Source: Photorhabdus cinerea
Lineage (GTDB): Bacteria; Pseudomonadota; Gammaproteobacteria; Enterobacterales; Enterobacteriaceae
DNA: 64,000 bases
Direction of reading: 5' to 3'
Assembly: GCF_011189575.1 (NCBI RefSeq)
Contig: NZ_PUJW01000011.1
Coordinates: 113,786 to 177,785 of the forward strand
Shown piece after piece: positions 9,638 to 17,773 of this stretch. Each line of letters begins with the position of its first letter. The first letter of the stretch is position 1. Made by a program: the position numbers and the translations under genes. Under the pieces are notes generated by a model. It was not told the origin of the DNA and made no database searches. It saw nothing but the letters and a program-made list of their open reading frames with translations.

Positions 9638-9672
9638 GAAAAATAATAAAAAGCCCTCAAATAATGAGAGCT
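9638..9672 (-). terminator. Terminator after the 131-residue membrane protein gene
   Basis: On the minus strand AGCTCTCA-TTATT-TGAGGGCT forms an 8-bp hairpin (one G-T pair) followed by TTTTTATTATTTTT, a typical intrinsic terminator about 40 bases after the stop codon of the gene ending at 9713. Confidence 0.7.
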
Positions 9673-9712
9673 AAACAGGTGAAAACATGAGAGAAGAATA
9701 TTTATAAAATTT

Positions 9713-10108
9713 TCACTCACATAGTTTAATGTCTTTGACATAAGTTGTAGGCGACATCCATGAGATTTTATCACACACTAAATAGCCGTCATTTTTTAAC
9801 TTATAACCAACATAAAAAGAGATAGGAAAGCTAACGATAAATGATGCAATCATCAGCATAGTTAAGTATCTGATAATTGGCTTATTAAATTTAGGCAATC
9901 GATCAAAAATAAAGAAAAAAATAGAACCTGATATAGCATAAAATATTAAAGGAAATGAAATGAAATACATAACAATAGCGCCAGAAAATATTATTTTTTC
10001 TTTCATTAAAATCAATGAAAAAATACAGTCACTCACTAAGTACATTACAGGTGTAACTATTAGCAATAATATTGTTCCGTATGAGATTTTTACATGCTTA
10101 TTATTCAC
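9713..10108 (-). CDS. Four-helix inner-membrane protein, possible immunity protein (DUF1240-like)
   Basis: A 131-residue protein with four predicted membrane helices (about 9-30, 38-66, 79-102 with short loops) and a conserved-looking end MSPTTYVKDIKLCE. The size and layout remind me of the DUF1240 proteins common in Photorhabdus and Xenorhabdus, but I could not test this. The GTG start overlaps the stop of the upstream gene by four bases (GTGA), so the two are translationally coupled. A membrane protein coupled to a membrane-active toxin candidate is what an immunity protein of a pore former would look like; that role is inference. Confidence 0.55.
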   Translation of the reverse strand: MNNKHVKISYGTILLLIVTPVMYLVSDCIFSLILMKEKIIFSGAIVMYFISFPLIFYAISGSIFFFIFDRLPKFNKPIIRYLTMLMIASFIVSFPISFYVGYKLKNDGYLVCDKISWMSPTTYVKDIKLCE

Positions 10109-10989
10109 TTTATTTTACCTAACCGGTTAAATACATGCTGTAAATTTCCTTCTGGTGACTTTGGTTTTCTTTTCACTTCTTCTTTGATTAACTCTATTAA
10201 TTTTTTACTTATTCCATATTTTGCATCGAGAATTTCTAAACCAATAGCAATCCCAAATCCAACAAGAATAATGATTCCAGCAGCGGCAATAATACTACCA
10301 CCTAAAATAGCTGTAGCAGTCACGAATGAACCCAGGGCCCAAGAAGTAGCTGCTATAATGGCGGTTTTAGCCATATCAACAGTAATGTTACCAATGAAAT
10401 CTGCTAGGGTATATTCATCTTTAAAAACAGCTTCAATTGTTCGATACATAACAGAGAAGATAATGCAAAATTTAACTCCTTTAACGATACTTGAATTAAG
10501 ACCTTGCTGCCCTATACCCATTGACAGCATTTTAGGATTGTTAGCACCGTATCGTGTTCCTGTAATAATACGTCTAAGACCGGCATGACCTGATATTTTT
10601 ATATAACATTTTCCATTTTTATCAAAATATTCTGTTGCGGTGATCCCTATATTTCTAAACTCTTTGACAATTGCGGCAAATGCAAAAAAATCATGTATAT
10701 TTCCGGCAAAAGGTGAAATCGAATCGGTAACAGAAAAAACCTTCTCATGGTAATTATTTAATTTTATTCTTGGTCTTGTTGGTGAAAAAGGATTGATATC
10801 ACCTAAGATACTCACCGCTTCTTCTGGAGTGAGAAGGGCAATATATATGGTATTATCACTTAATACTTTTTCTAACCCTATGGCATCAAAGAATTCATGT
10901 TGTGGCTTTAACTGATTAATACCTACATTACCCCTTAAAAAATCCCCCATGTAACCTTCCGCACTGGGATTATATTTTTTATATGTCAT
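10105..10989 (-). CDS. Putative toxin/effector with C-terminal membrane-inserting region
   Basis: A 294-residue protein without a family I can name. Residues 1-165 look soluble; from about 195 to 255 there is a long Ala/Gly/Ile-rich hydrophobic region (AIIAATSWALGSFVTA, IIAAAGIIILVGFGIAIG) flanked by charged helices, and a basic tail. This resembles the hairpin of pore-forming bacteriocins and some type VI effectors. There is no signal peptide. It overlaps a four-helix membrane protein gene by four bases. A decayed copy lies at 45536-46010. Toxin function is inferred from architecture and context only. Confidence 0.5.
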   Translation of the reverse strand: MTYKKYNPSAEGYMGDFLRGNVGINQLKPQHEFFDAIGLEKVLSDNTIYIALLTPEEAVSILGDINPFSPTRPRIKLNNYHEKVFSVTDSISPFAGNIHDFFAFAAIVKEFRNIGITATEYFDKNGKCYIKISGHAGLRRIITGTRYGANNPKMLSMGIGQQGLNSSIVKGVKFCIIFSVMYRTIEAVFKDEYTLADFIGNITVDMAKTAIIAATSWALGSFVTATAILGGSIIAAAGIIILVGFGIAIGLEILDAKYGISKKLIELIKEEVKRKPKSPEGNLQHVFNRLGKIK

Positions 10990-11463
10990 ATTCCCTCCTT
11001 ACATCAGTTTAATGTTACTCATTTTGACATCTTCGTTTATATAACCAGCAAGGTCAACAAAAATAATTCAATTCTTGTTAGAATATACCTTCAAGAAAAT
11101 TTTCTTGCATCTTTCAACTGTGTACCAGTAAAGATATATAAAGGCGAATAGGGTGCATACTTAACATTAAAATTTTATATAGGGTAAGTTACAAATCTCT
11201 GTATTCAGGAACAGCCGGAGGTCATTCTTCAGTTTCATCACCTAAATTGATTTTATAAAAATAACCTTGTTTAGTTCTGGTTTTGCTCAATAAAAGATTC
11301 GTAATATATTAAATCGATTTCGAGTTACTTTCTTTGGGGGGGAACGATGAATTTATTTTGCTGATATGCAGAATTGAATAAAAATTTCTAAATAAATCAC
11401 CAAGGCTATAAATCATATAAAATATTTAGCCTTGATGATTCTATAATCTTTTTGTTGGCTAAA
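10990..11463. other. Intergenic region with a decayed gene fragment
   Basis: About 470 bp without an intact gene. On the minus strand, roughly 11190-11290, one frame reads SKTRTKQGYFYKINLGDETEE, then a stop, then PPAVPEYRDL and a second stop. That reads like the broken 3' end of a real protein gene lying just upstream of the toxin candidate. An inverted repeat CAAGGCTA/TAGCCTTG at 11401-11434 may terminate the outer-membrane protein gene. Confidence 0.3.
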
Positions 11464-12012
11464 TTAGAAACGGTAGCCGACGGTTACATTAAAGCCATTA
11501 GTGGATATTTTGCCTTCCCCGCCATATTCTTTGGCATTAAAGCGGCTGCCTTCATAACCAACTGTAACGGATGTGTTGGTTGTCGGATTGACAATTAAAC
11601 CCGCTCCCCAGCCCAAAGCATTATTGTTTCCTTCTGTTTTCTCAGTGTACCCATTTGCATAGGTGGCGGAGAATTTTACATTCATTCTGGATAACCCCAG
11701 TTGGCTATATAGACTAACATAATCATTAATTCTATAAGTCGGACCCGCCATCAAAGAGTAATACTTAGCATCAAGTTTAGAGTATTCTTCTGTCTCTTTT
11801 TCATCCCCTTTAGCAAAGGTAAATGATGATAACAGTCCCCATTGATCATCCAGTTCATATCGATAACTTATTGTTGCACCGTTTAGTGCTTTAATTTCTT
11901 GTGGCTTTACATAGGCATAACCGATAGAAGCGGTATGTTGTTCAGCTTGAGCTGGTAAGGTTATTGCACACGCAGAAAAAATAATGCCACAGCTTAGTAA
12001 AAATTTTTGCAT
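11464..12012 (-). CDS. Ail/OmpX-family outer-membrane protein
   Basis: A 182-residue protein with a signal peptide (MQKFLLSCGIIFSACAITLPAQA, cut after AQA) and a predicted eight-stranded outer-membrane barrel: alternating strands, SIGYAYVK near the start, GATISYRYELDDQWG, and a terminal TVGYRF with the closing phenylalanine recognised by the Bam complex. This is the Ail/Lom/OmpX family; Ail of Yersinia mediates adhesion and serum resistance, OmpX has broader roles. Which of these applies here cannot be told from sequence. It is flanked by long gene-free stretches. Confidence 0.85.
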   Translation of the reverse strand: MQKFLLSCGIIFSACAITLPAQAEQHTASIGYAYVKPQEIKALNGATISYRYELDDQWGLLSSFTFAKGDEKETEEYSKLDAKYYSLMAGPTYRINDYVSLYSQLGLSRMNVKFSATYANGYTEKTEGNNNALGWGAGLIVNPTTNTSVTVGYEGSRFNAKEYGGEGKISTNGFNVTVGYRF

Positions 12013-12882
12013 TTAATTACACTCTATATAATTTCGTAATGAACTACTTTGTAACTGTTTAAAATGGCTTTATCACCAATGGGTATAATAAATATCACAA
12101 CTTAAATCATTAGTATATGTTTTTCTATAAAATTAGATCTTATACACGATTCGCTAACTATTATTACTATTTTCTTCTTTGTAGATATTTATGGAGTAAT
12201 CTTGCTTTATTAGTATAAATAATATCTTTGTTGTTGCAATATTGATTAATTGTTAACTTTGGGATTCTTCTTTCTTTGCTTACCGATAATTATTCATACT
12301 AAAGATTCCACATTTTTATATTAAGAAGAACCCGCGTTTCTACGTTCTATTCCAATAGTAACTAGTGAAATTAAATTTTTGGCGCTTACTATGATAAGTG
12401 AAAAAGGTAAGTTGTTTTTTTGCACATTTCAGTGTGAATGGTCGGAATACACCTGGATACAATTAAAGATTGATGAGTTAAAGGTATTTGAATATTTTTA
12501 CGTCATATAAAATATAACTATTTAATTTTACATGAGTTAATTGTAATATATTATTTTTCATATAATACTTGTCTTATTTAAATTGTTGTATCTAACATTA
12601 GATTGGTTACTATTAATAAAATAATAAACATTATATCAAGATGATGATTTATATAATAAATTATTATTTTAGGGTAATTGCGGTGAGGTGTTTTTACATA
12701 AATACATATGTTTCATTGAATTTGTGATCGCTGACATTATAAGAGACTGTTTATTTGTATGACATACCTATTATATTTTTATTGCAATTAATCAGAGAAA
12801 TGAATGACAAGACACTTCCTAATTTTGTTGTTGGGTAACGAAAAATTCACATATAACACAATAAGCAAAGGTTAATAATACC
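12013..12882. promoter_or_regulatory. Long AT-rich gene-free region before the decarboxylase
   Basis: About 870 bp, very AT-rich, between two divergent genes. I see no ORF above 40 codons with a ribosome site, no repeat and no RNA structure that I can support. The length suggests complex control of the outer-membrane protein and decarboxylase genes, possibly silencing by H-NS-type proteins, which favour such DNA. Confidence 0.4.
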
Positions 12883-14586
12883 GTGAAAAATAAAAATTAT
12901 ATTATCTCAGAGGACGGGCTTTCACCTAATTTTAAAATTGAATACCAACGGGTTATCGAATGGTTTTTTAGCCGAGATTCCAATAAGTGGCCTATATTTC
13001 ATGAACAGGAGATGAAGAAAATTATTGAGTTTAGGGGGCGGAATCTTCATCCGTTGAAACGTGTTGATGCCTATCCTGAGGGTAGTTTTCTGTTAGAAAA
13101 GATAAAAACCGAGCAACATATACCTGAAACGTATTGTGAACCGGGAGGCAGACTTGATCCTCTGTTGCTCTTTGCTGTGGCATTGTCAAAAGACTGGGAA
13201 AATCCTGGTGCTGTCGAAAATGCTATTGCTATGCCTTGTGATCCCGCTATTTATGGTTCAATGTTATCCCAGCTTGTAAGCCCTAATTTGGTTTATAGCG
13301 AGTATGCGGGCATGGCTGAGAAATTAGAAAAAATGGCAGTCAGGCAAATGGCAACATTGGCTGGCTATGATCCTATGGAAGCAACCGGTATTTTCACACA
13401 AGGGGGAACTTTTTGTAATTTGTATGGGTATCTTTTAGGGATCAGAAAATCATTACCAAATGCCCGGCTTACCGGTCTCGATTCCGGTGATGATTATTGT
13501 ATTATTAACTCACAGGGAGGACATTATTCAAATATGACGAATTTATCCCTGTTAGGTGTAAATATTAAACATAAAACGATACGAATTAGGATTACGTCCT
13601 CTAATGAGATTGATTTGGCTCATTTGGAACACCAAATGCGCGCATGTTTTAACGTTAACTGTTTGATTCCGACAATTATGCTTACATTGGGAACGACGGA
13701 TACGTTTGCAGTTGATAGGGTAAAACTAGTTTATGACTTACGTAATCGCTTATGTGAAGAATATGGCATAAAAGTTAAACCGCATATTCATGCAGATGCA
13801 GCTATTGGCTGGTCAATGTTGTTCTTTGCTGATTATGATTTTGAATCAAACCCTCTGTCAATAAATGAAAGCACTTTACAAGGTATAAAGAGTAATAGGG
13901 ACAAATTCCAGGAAATTAAATATACCGACTCATTTACCATAGATTTTCATAAATGGGGATATGTGCCTTATATTTCCAGCTTAGTGATGATAAAAGATAA
14001 ATCCGATCTAAAAGCATTGGAGAATGAGCCACAGCATTTCTCTTATTTTGAGAATGATATGCAAGGGAAAACGCATTTACAATCAACAATTGAATGTACT
14101 CGGGGAGCCGCAGGAATTTTTGGTGCTGTCTCTGCTTTAACCTATATGGGAAAGAAAGGATACCAAGTTATTTTGGCGCATTGTTTACAAAATGCTAACT
14201 ATTTCAGGAGGTGTTTGCAAGATTTGGGCTATGTTAAGCTTATTGTGCCAGAGAATCAGGGGCCAAGTGTTGGATTTAAGATTTATAATCCTAAGATTAT
14301 AACTGATGTTGATATAGCATTTGAGTATGAGCTGACATGTATGGATTCTCAGGATGCTATGAATTTTATGCAAAGTAATTATCAGTTTCATCGAAGAATA
14401 TTTACCAATAGGGATAAAATTGGGTTATTTACCAATTGGGTTGAATTTATTGCCCGTTCTGAATATGACTCAAAGGGAAATTTTTCTTATATCCCAGGTG
14501 AGAAGGCGGTGTTTATAAACCCAATGACAACAAGGGAGGATATTGATAGATATATTGATAACCTAATTGAAAACGTATATTCTTGA
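12883..14586 (+). CDS. PLP-dependent group II decarboxylase, substrate unknown
   Basis: A 567-residue pyridoxal-phosphate decarboxylase of the glutamate/DOPA/diaminobutyrate group. The cofactor lysine is K357 in TIDFHKWGYVPY; the ring-binding aspartate is D305 in HIHADAAIGW; GIFTQGGTFCNLYG matches the phosphate region. It would turn an amino acid into an amine and CO2. The substrate cannot be read from sequence. The start is GTG at 12883. It sits alone with a good terminator after it, next to the D-serine regulator. Codon use is AT-rich like the accessory genes around it. Confidence 0.8.
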   Translation: MKNKNYIISEDGLSPNFKIEYQRVIEWFFSRDSNKWPIFHEQEMKKIIEFRGRNLHPLKRVDAYPEGSFLLEKIKTEQHIPETYCEPGGRLDPLLLFAVALSKDWENPGAVENAIAMPCDPAIYGSMLSQLVSPNLVYSEYAGMAEKLEKMAVRQMATLAGYDPMEATGIFTQGGTFCNLYGYLLGIRKSLPNARLTGLDSGDDYCIINSQGGHYSNMTNLSLLGVNIKHKTIRIRITSSNEIDLAHLEHQMRACFNVNCLIPTIMLTLGTTDTFAVDRVKLVYDLRNRLCEEYGIKVKPHIHADAAIGWSMLFFADYDFESNPLSINESTLQGIKSNRDKFQEIKYTDSFTIDFHKWGYVPYISSLVMIKDKSDLKALENEPQHFSYFENDMQGKTHLQSTIECTRGAAGIFGAVSALTYMGKKGYQVILAHCLQNANYFRRCLQDLGYVKLIVPENQGPSVGFKIYNPKIITDVDIAFEYELTCMDSQDAMNFMQSNYQFHRRIFTNRDKIGLFTNWVEFIARSEYDSKGNFSYIPGEKAVFINPMTTREDIDRYIDNLIENVYS

Positions 14587-14640
14587 AAAGGTAAATACAT
14601 GACTGCAATATAATCACTAGGGGTTAAACTTAAATTGATA

Positions 14641-14677
14641 AGGCTGAGCTTTGTAGGGAACAGAGTTCAGCCTTTTT
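14641..14677 (+). terminator. Terminator of the decarboxylase gene
   Basis: AGGCTGA (14641-14647) pairs with TCAGCCT (14667-14673), with additional pairs inside, followed by a T run. Confidence 0.85.
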
Positions 14678-14847
14678 CGTAGTAACTATATTGGGATCTA
14701 TACCCTATGGATTTCAATATAGTCTGGGGAAGAGTTAACGATTATGGTTAAAAGTAAGCGGTGTAAATACTTAAATTATAATGGCGATTAGCTATCGCCA
14801 CTTGAAAAAAAGGATGGTTGTACCTATTTAATGACCGATGGTATTTT

Positions 14848-15786
14848 TTATTCGTCTATGATTGATTTCAACCATTGGACAAATGCATTGACTTTCTCAT
14901 TCTGTTGTTGAGGAAGGGTACAGGTATAGTAATACTGTTTACATAGCACCTCGGTATTGGGAAAAGGGGCTACTAATTCTTTGCTTTTAATTTTTTCCCC
15001 AATCATGTTTTTTCTGCCCATGGCAATACCAGCATGGTGCATTGCGGCGACCGCAGCTAAATCGGAACGGTCGAATACTATACATTTTTGTGATGGGTCC
15101 AGGGTAATACCAAAATGTTCTGTCCAGGTATCCCACTCTTTTGTATCAGAATCGTAGCTCCATGCTTGTTTGTCATGCAATAATGTGCAGTATTGCAAAT
15201 TATCGGTATTTCCCATCAGGTTATATTTTTCGGCATATTGTGGACTACAGACCGGGGTAATATATTCACTCATCAAATACTGATGGGATAATTCATCGGA
15301 CATAATATCATCAAAATAAATTGCTAGATCTATACCATAACCGCGGAAATTCACATTTTCGTTGCCAACCAAGATGTTCAGATTAATGGATGGATAGAGC
15401 TGGTTAAAATCAGCCAATTTAGGAACTAACCAACATTGGGTAAAGGTAGGACGGGAGTAGATAGTCAGGTTTCCTGATAACTCTTGGTTTTTTATTTCCA
15501 GAATTTCCTGATTCAGATGTTCCAGTGTCGATTTAATTGTCCAAAATAAACGCTTTCCTTCACAAGTTAATTCAAGCTTTCTGTGAAAACGTTGGAAAAG
15601 TTTGAGTCCCAACTCTTGTTCCAGTGAACTGATTCTATGGCTGACAGCGCTGGCACTAATAGCCAATTCATCAGCAGCCTGAACGAAAGAGCAGTGGCGA
15701 GCGGCTATCTCAAATGTATGCAGCTTTGATAACTGGCTTCCATTTAGTAACTTATTTACAACCATGAAATTATCATCTGTGTACAT
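14848..15786 (-). CDS. dsdC: DsdC, LysR-type activator of D-serine catabolism
   Basis: A 312-residue LysR-type regulator with the winged helix at about 18-78 (LHTFEIAARHCSFVQAADEL, SASAVSHRISSLEQELG) and a periplasmic-binding-like effector domain. It matches E. coli DsdC along its length (LSGNLTIYSRPTFTQCWLVP, DLAIYFDD, TLLHDKQAWSYDS, GIAMGRK). DsdC binds D-serine and activates the divergent dsdX/dsdA genes. Here it is divergent from dsdX with a 241-bp spacer, as in E. coli. The first residues (MYTDDNFMVV) may be too long; MVVNKLLNGSQLSK aligns with homologues. Confidence 0.93.
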   Translation of the reverse strand: MYTDDNFMVVNKLLNGSQLSKLHTFEIAARHCSFVQAADELAISASAVSHRISSLEQELGLKLFQRFHRKLELTCEGKRLFWTIKSTLEHLNQEILEIKNQELSGNLTIYSRPTFTQCWLVPKLADFNQLYPSINLNILVGNENVNFRGYGIDLAIYFDDIMSDELSHQYLMSEYITPVCSPQYAEKYNLMGNTDNLQYCTLLHDKQAWSYDSDTKEWDTWTEHFGITLDPSQKCIVFDRSDLAAVAAMHHAGIAMGRKNMIGEKIKSKELVAPFPNTEVLCKQYYYTCTLPQQQNEKVNAFVQWLKSIIDE

Positions 15787-15959
15787 ATTTATAATGTTTC
15801 TTTTTCATCGAAGTGGGATAATACAACCGTATCATCAAGGGTGTATATTTCAGATAGTTTTAGTGATTTAAGTCGCAAATAAAGTGAAAATTTTGATCGG
15901 TATCACTGAATTGACTCAACAGAGTTCATGCATGGCTATGTATTGATCATTTGTCAAAA

Positions 15960-15979
15960 ATTGAATATTCATATTCAAT
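15960..15979. promoter_or_regulatory. Candidate DsdC operator
   Basis: A 20-bp palindrome with 9-bp perfect arms (ATTGAATAT, TC, ATATTCAAT) in the dsdC-dsdX spacer, 49 bases before the dsdX start. It contains the T-N11-A pattern typical of LysR-type sites. Assignment to DsdC rests on position. Confidence 0.5.
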
Positions 15980-16027
15980 AGTGAAAACGCATGTAACGAA
16001 CAGAGGTTAACTGTGGAGAATGATTAA

Positions 16028-17365
16028 GTGGATTCACAACCTTGGGTGATTGGTACGTTACTCACAAGTATTGTGTTAATTGTATTTACGATAATTAAAT
16101 TAAAAATTCACCCTTTTCTGGCGTTACTGCTGGCAAGTTTTTATGTTGGCGTATTAATGGGAATGAACCCCGTCAATGTGGTGAAAGCCATTGAAGCGGG
16201 GATTGGTAGTACGTTGGGTTTTTTGGCCGCAGTCATTGGTTTGGGAACCATTCTGGGCAAGATGATGGAGATATCTGGTGCAGCAGAGCGTATTGGTATC
16301 ACATTGCAAAAATGCCGATGGCTCTCACCAGATATCATTATGGTACTGATTGGTCTGATTTGTGGTATTACCTTGTTTGTTGAAGTAGGGGTAGTACTGT
16401 TGATCCCATTAGCGTTTTCTATTGCCAGGAAAACTAATACGTCATTGTTGAAATTAGCGATTCCGTTGTGTACGGCATTGATGGTGGTTCATTGTATTGT
16501 GCCTCCACACCCAGCGGCATTATTTGTTACTAATAAACTGGGCGCGGATATTGGTTCGGTGATTGTTTATGGACTCATAATCGGTTTGTTTGCGGCTTTG
16601 GTCGGTGGTCCGTTATTCCAGCGATTTCTCAGTAGCCGTCTGCCTTTCAAATCGGTTCCTGATGAATTTTCTGATATTGAAGTTCGCAGGGAAGAAGATT
16701 TACCCTCTTTAGGTATCACATTGTTTACTGTGTTATTACCAATTGGGTTGATGCTGATTAAAACGTTTGCTGAACTGAATATAGAAAAAGGCACCATGTC
16801 TTACATAGTGTTGGAGTTTATCGGTAATCCTATTACTGCTATGTTTATTGCTGCATTTGTTGCCTATTACACCTTAGGTATTAAACAAAATATGGGCATG
16901 AGTATGCTGTTGACAAAAACAGAAGATTGTTTTGCCTCTATCGCCAATATCTTATTAATCATCGGCGCAGGCGGAGCATTTAATAGCATTCTGAAAGGAA
17001 GCGGGATTAGTGATACGTTGGCCGTTATTTTGTCAAATCTGGATATGCACCCAATTCTTTTGTCTTGGTTGGTTGCCATTATCTTGCATGCGGCGGTTGG
17101 TTCAGCAACCGTAGCAATGGTGGGAGCAACAGCGATTGTTTCACCCATGCTACCGTTATATCCAGATATCAGCCCGGCAATCATTACCTTAGCTATTGGT
17201 TCTGGTGCTATCGGCTGTACTATTGTTACTGATTCACTGTTCTGGCTGGTTAAGCAATATTGCGGAACAACGCTCAGTGAAACTTTTAAATATTATACAA
17301 CCGCAACATTTATTGCATCTGTTGTTGCATTGGCTGGGACGTTTCTTCTTTCTACCATTGTATAA
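16028..17365 (+). CDS. dsdX: DsdX, D-serine:H+ permease (GntP family)
   Basis: A 445-residue GntP-family transporter with about 12 membrane segments, close to E. coli DsdX (LKIHPFLALLLASFYVG, AAVIGLGTILGKMMEISGAAERIG, FVEVGVVLLIPLAFSIA, GAIGCTIVTDSLFWLVKQYCG). It imports D-serine. The start is GTG at 16028, nine bases after GGAG. It is divergent from dsdC and followed by dsdA after about 400 bp that includes an ERIC element; in E. coli the two are closely linked. Confidence 0.95.
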   Translation: MDSQPWVIGTLLTSIVLIVFTIIKLKIHPFLALLLASFYVGVLMGMNPVNVVKAIEAGIGSTLGFLAAVIGLGTILGKMMEISGAAERIGITLQKCRWLSPDIIMVLIGLICGITLFVEVGVVLLIPLAFSIARKTNTSLLKLAIPLCTALMVVHCIVPPHPAALFVTNKLGADIGSVIVYGLIIGLFAALVGGPLFQRFLSSRLPFKSVPDEFSDIEVRREEDLPSLGITLFTVLLPIGLMLIKTFAELNIEKGTMSYIVLEFIGNPITAMFIAAFVAYYTLGIKQNMGMSMLLTKTEDCFASIANILLIIGAGGAFNSILKGSGISDTLAVILSNLDMHPILLSWLVAIILHAAVGSATVAMVGATAIVSPMLPLYPDISPAIITLAIGSGAIGCTIVTDSLFWLVKQYCGTTLSETFKYYTTATFIASVVALAGTFLLSTIV

Positions 17366-17611
17366 TGGGAAGAATAATATTTCAGTCGTTGAAAGATAAG
17401 AACAAGAAGTGCGAGTGTGTCAATACCAGGGAAGCCTAGAAAATAGGCAGCTTTTATAGCTAAAATAAAAAGAAAATTAAATACTAATCAAAATAAGGGG
17501 AAGATAAAAAAATAAATAAAAAGTGATATTTTGTAGGAAAATTGTAGTAAACATAACATAGTGAATATAATAAAAATTTTAATAATTAAGAAAGTAAGCA
17601 TTATTTTTTTA
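17366..17611. other. dsdX-dsdA spacer, AT-rich
   Basis: With the following ERIC element this makes a 408-bp gap between dsdX and dsdA. I see no gene, terminator hairpin with T tract, or ribosome site in it. It separates two genes that are a tight operon in E. coli, so dsdA may use its own promoter here. Confidence 0.4.
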
Positions 17612-17738
17612 TATACTCAATAGATTTCAATTTGCAGCGCGGCGGCAAGTGAACGCCTCCCCAGGAGCATAAATAACGATGTGACTGGGGTAAGTGAACG
17701 CAGCCAACAAAGCAGCAGCTTGAAAGATGAAGGGTATA
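17612..17738 (+). repeat. ERIC element (copy 2), just upstream of dsdA
   Basis: 127 bp from TATACTCAATAGATTTCAAT to GAAAGATGAAGGGTATA, with the GTGACTGGGGTAAGTGAACG core. It is more diverged than copies 1, 3 and 4. Its right end lies 35 bases before the dsdA start, so it would be in the dsdA leader if transcription starts upstream. Confidence 0.9.
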
Positions 17739-17773
17739 TACCAGGGAAACACCAATCTTGGGTTAACACACAA

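Noticed and set aside
12391..12510. 39-codon frame in the gene-free region before the decarboxylase
   Set aside because: No ribosome site and no conserved motif; expected by chance in 870 bp of AT-rich DNA.
14699..14720. Fifth ERIC element
   Set aside because: Only about 20 bases of the ERIC end are present, without the core or the second end; at most a remnant.
17681..17773. N-terminal extension of dsdA into the ERIC element
   Set aside because: The first 31 codons translate the repeat itself; homologues start at the ATG at 17774.
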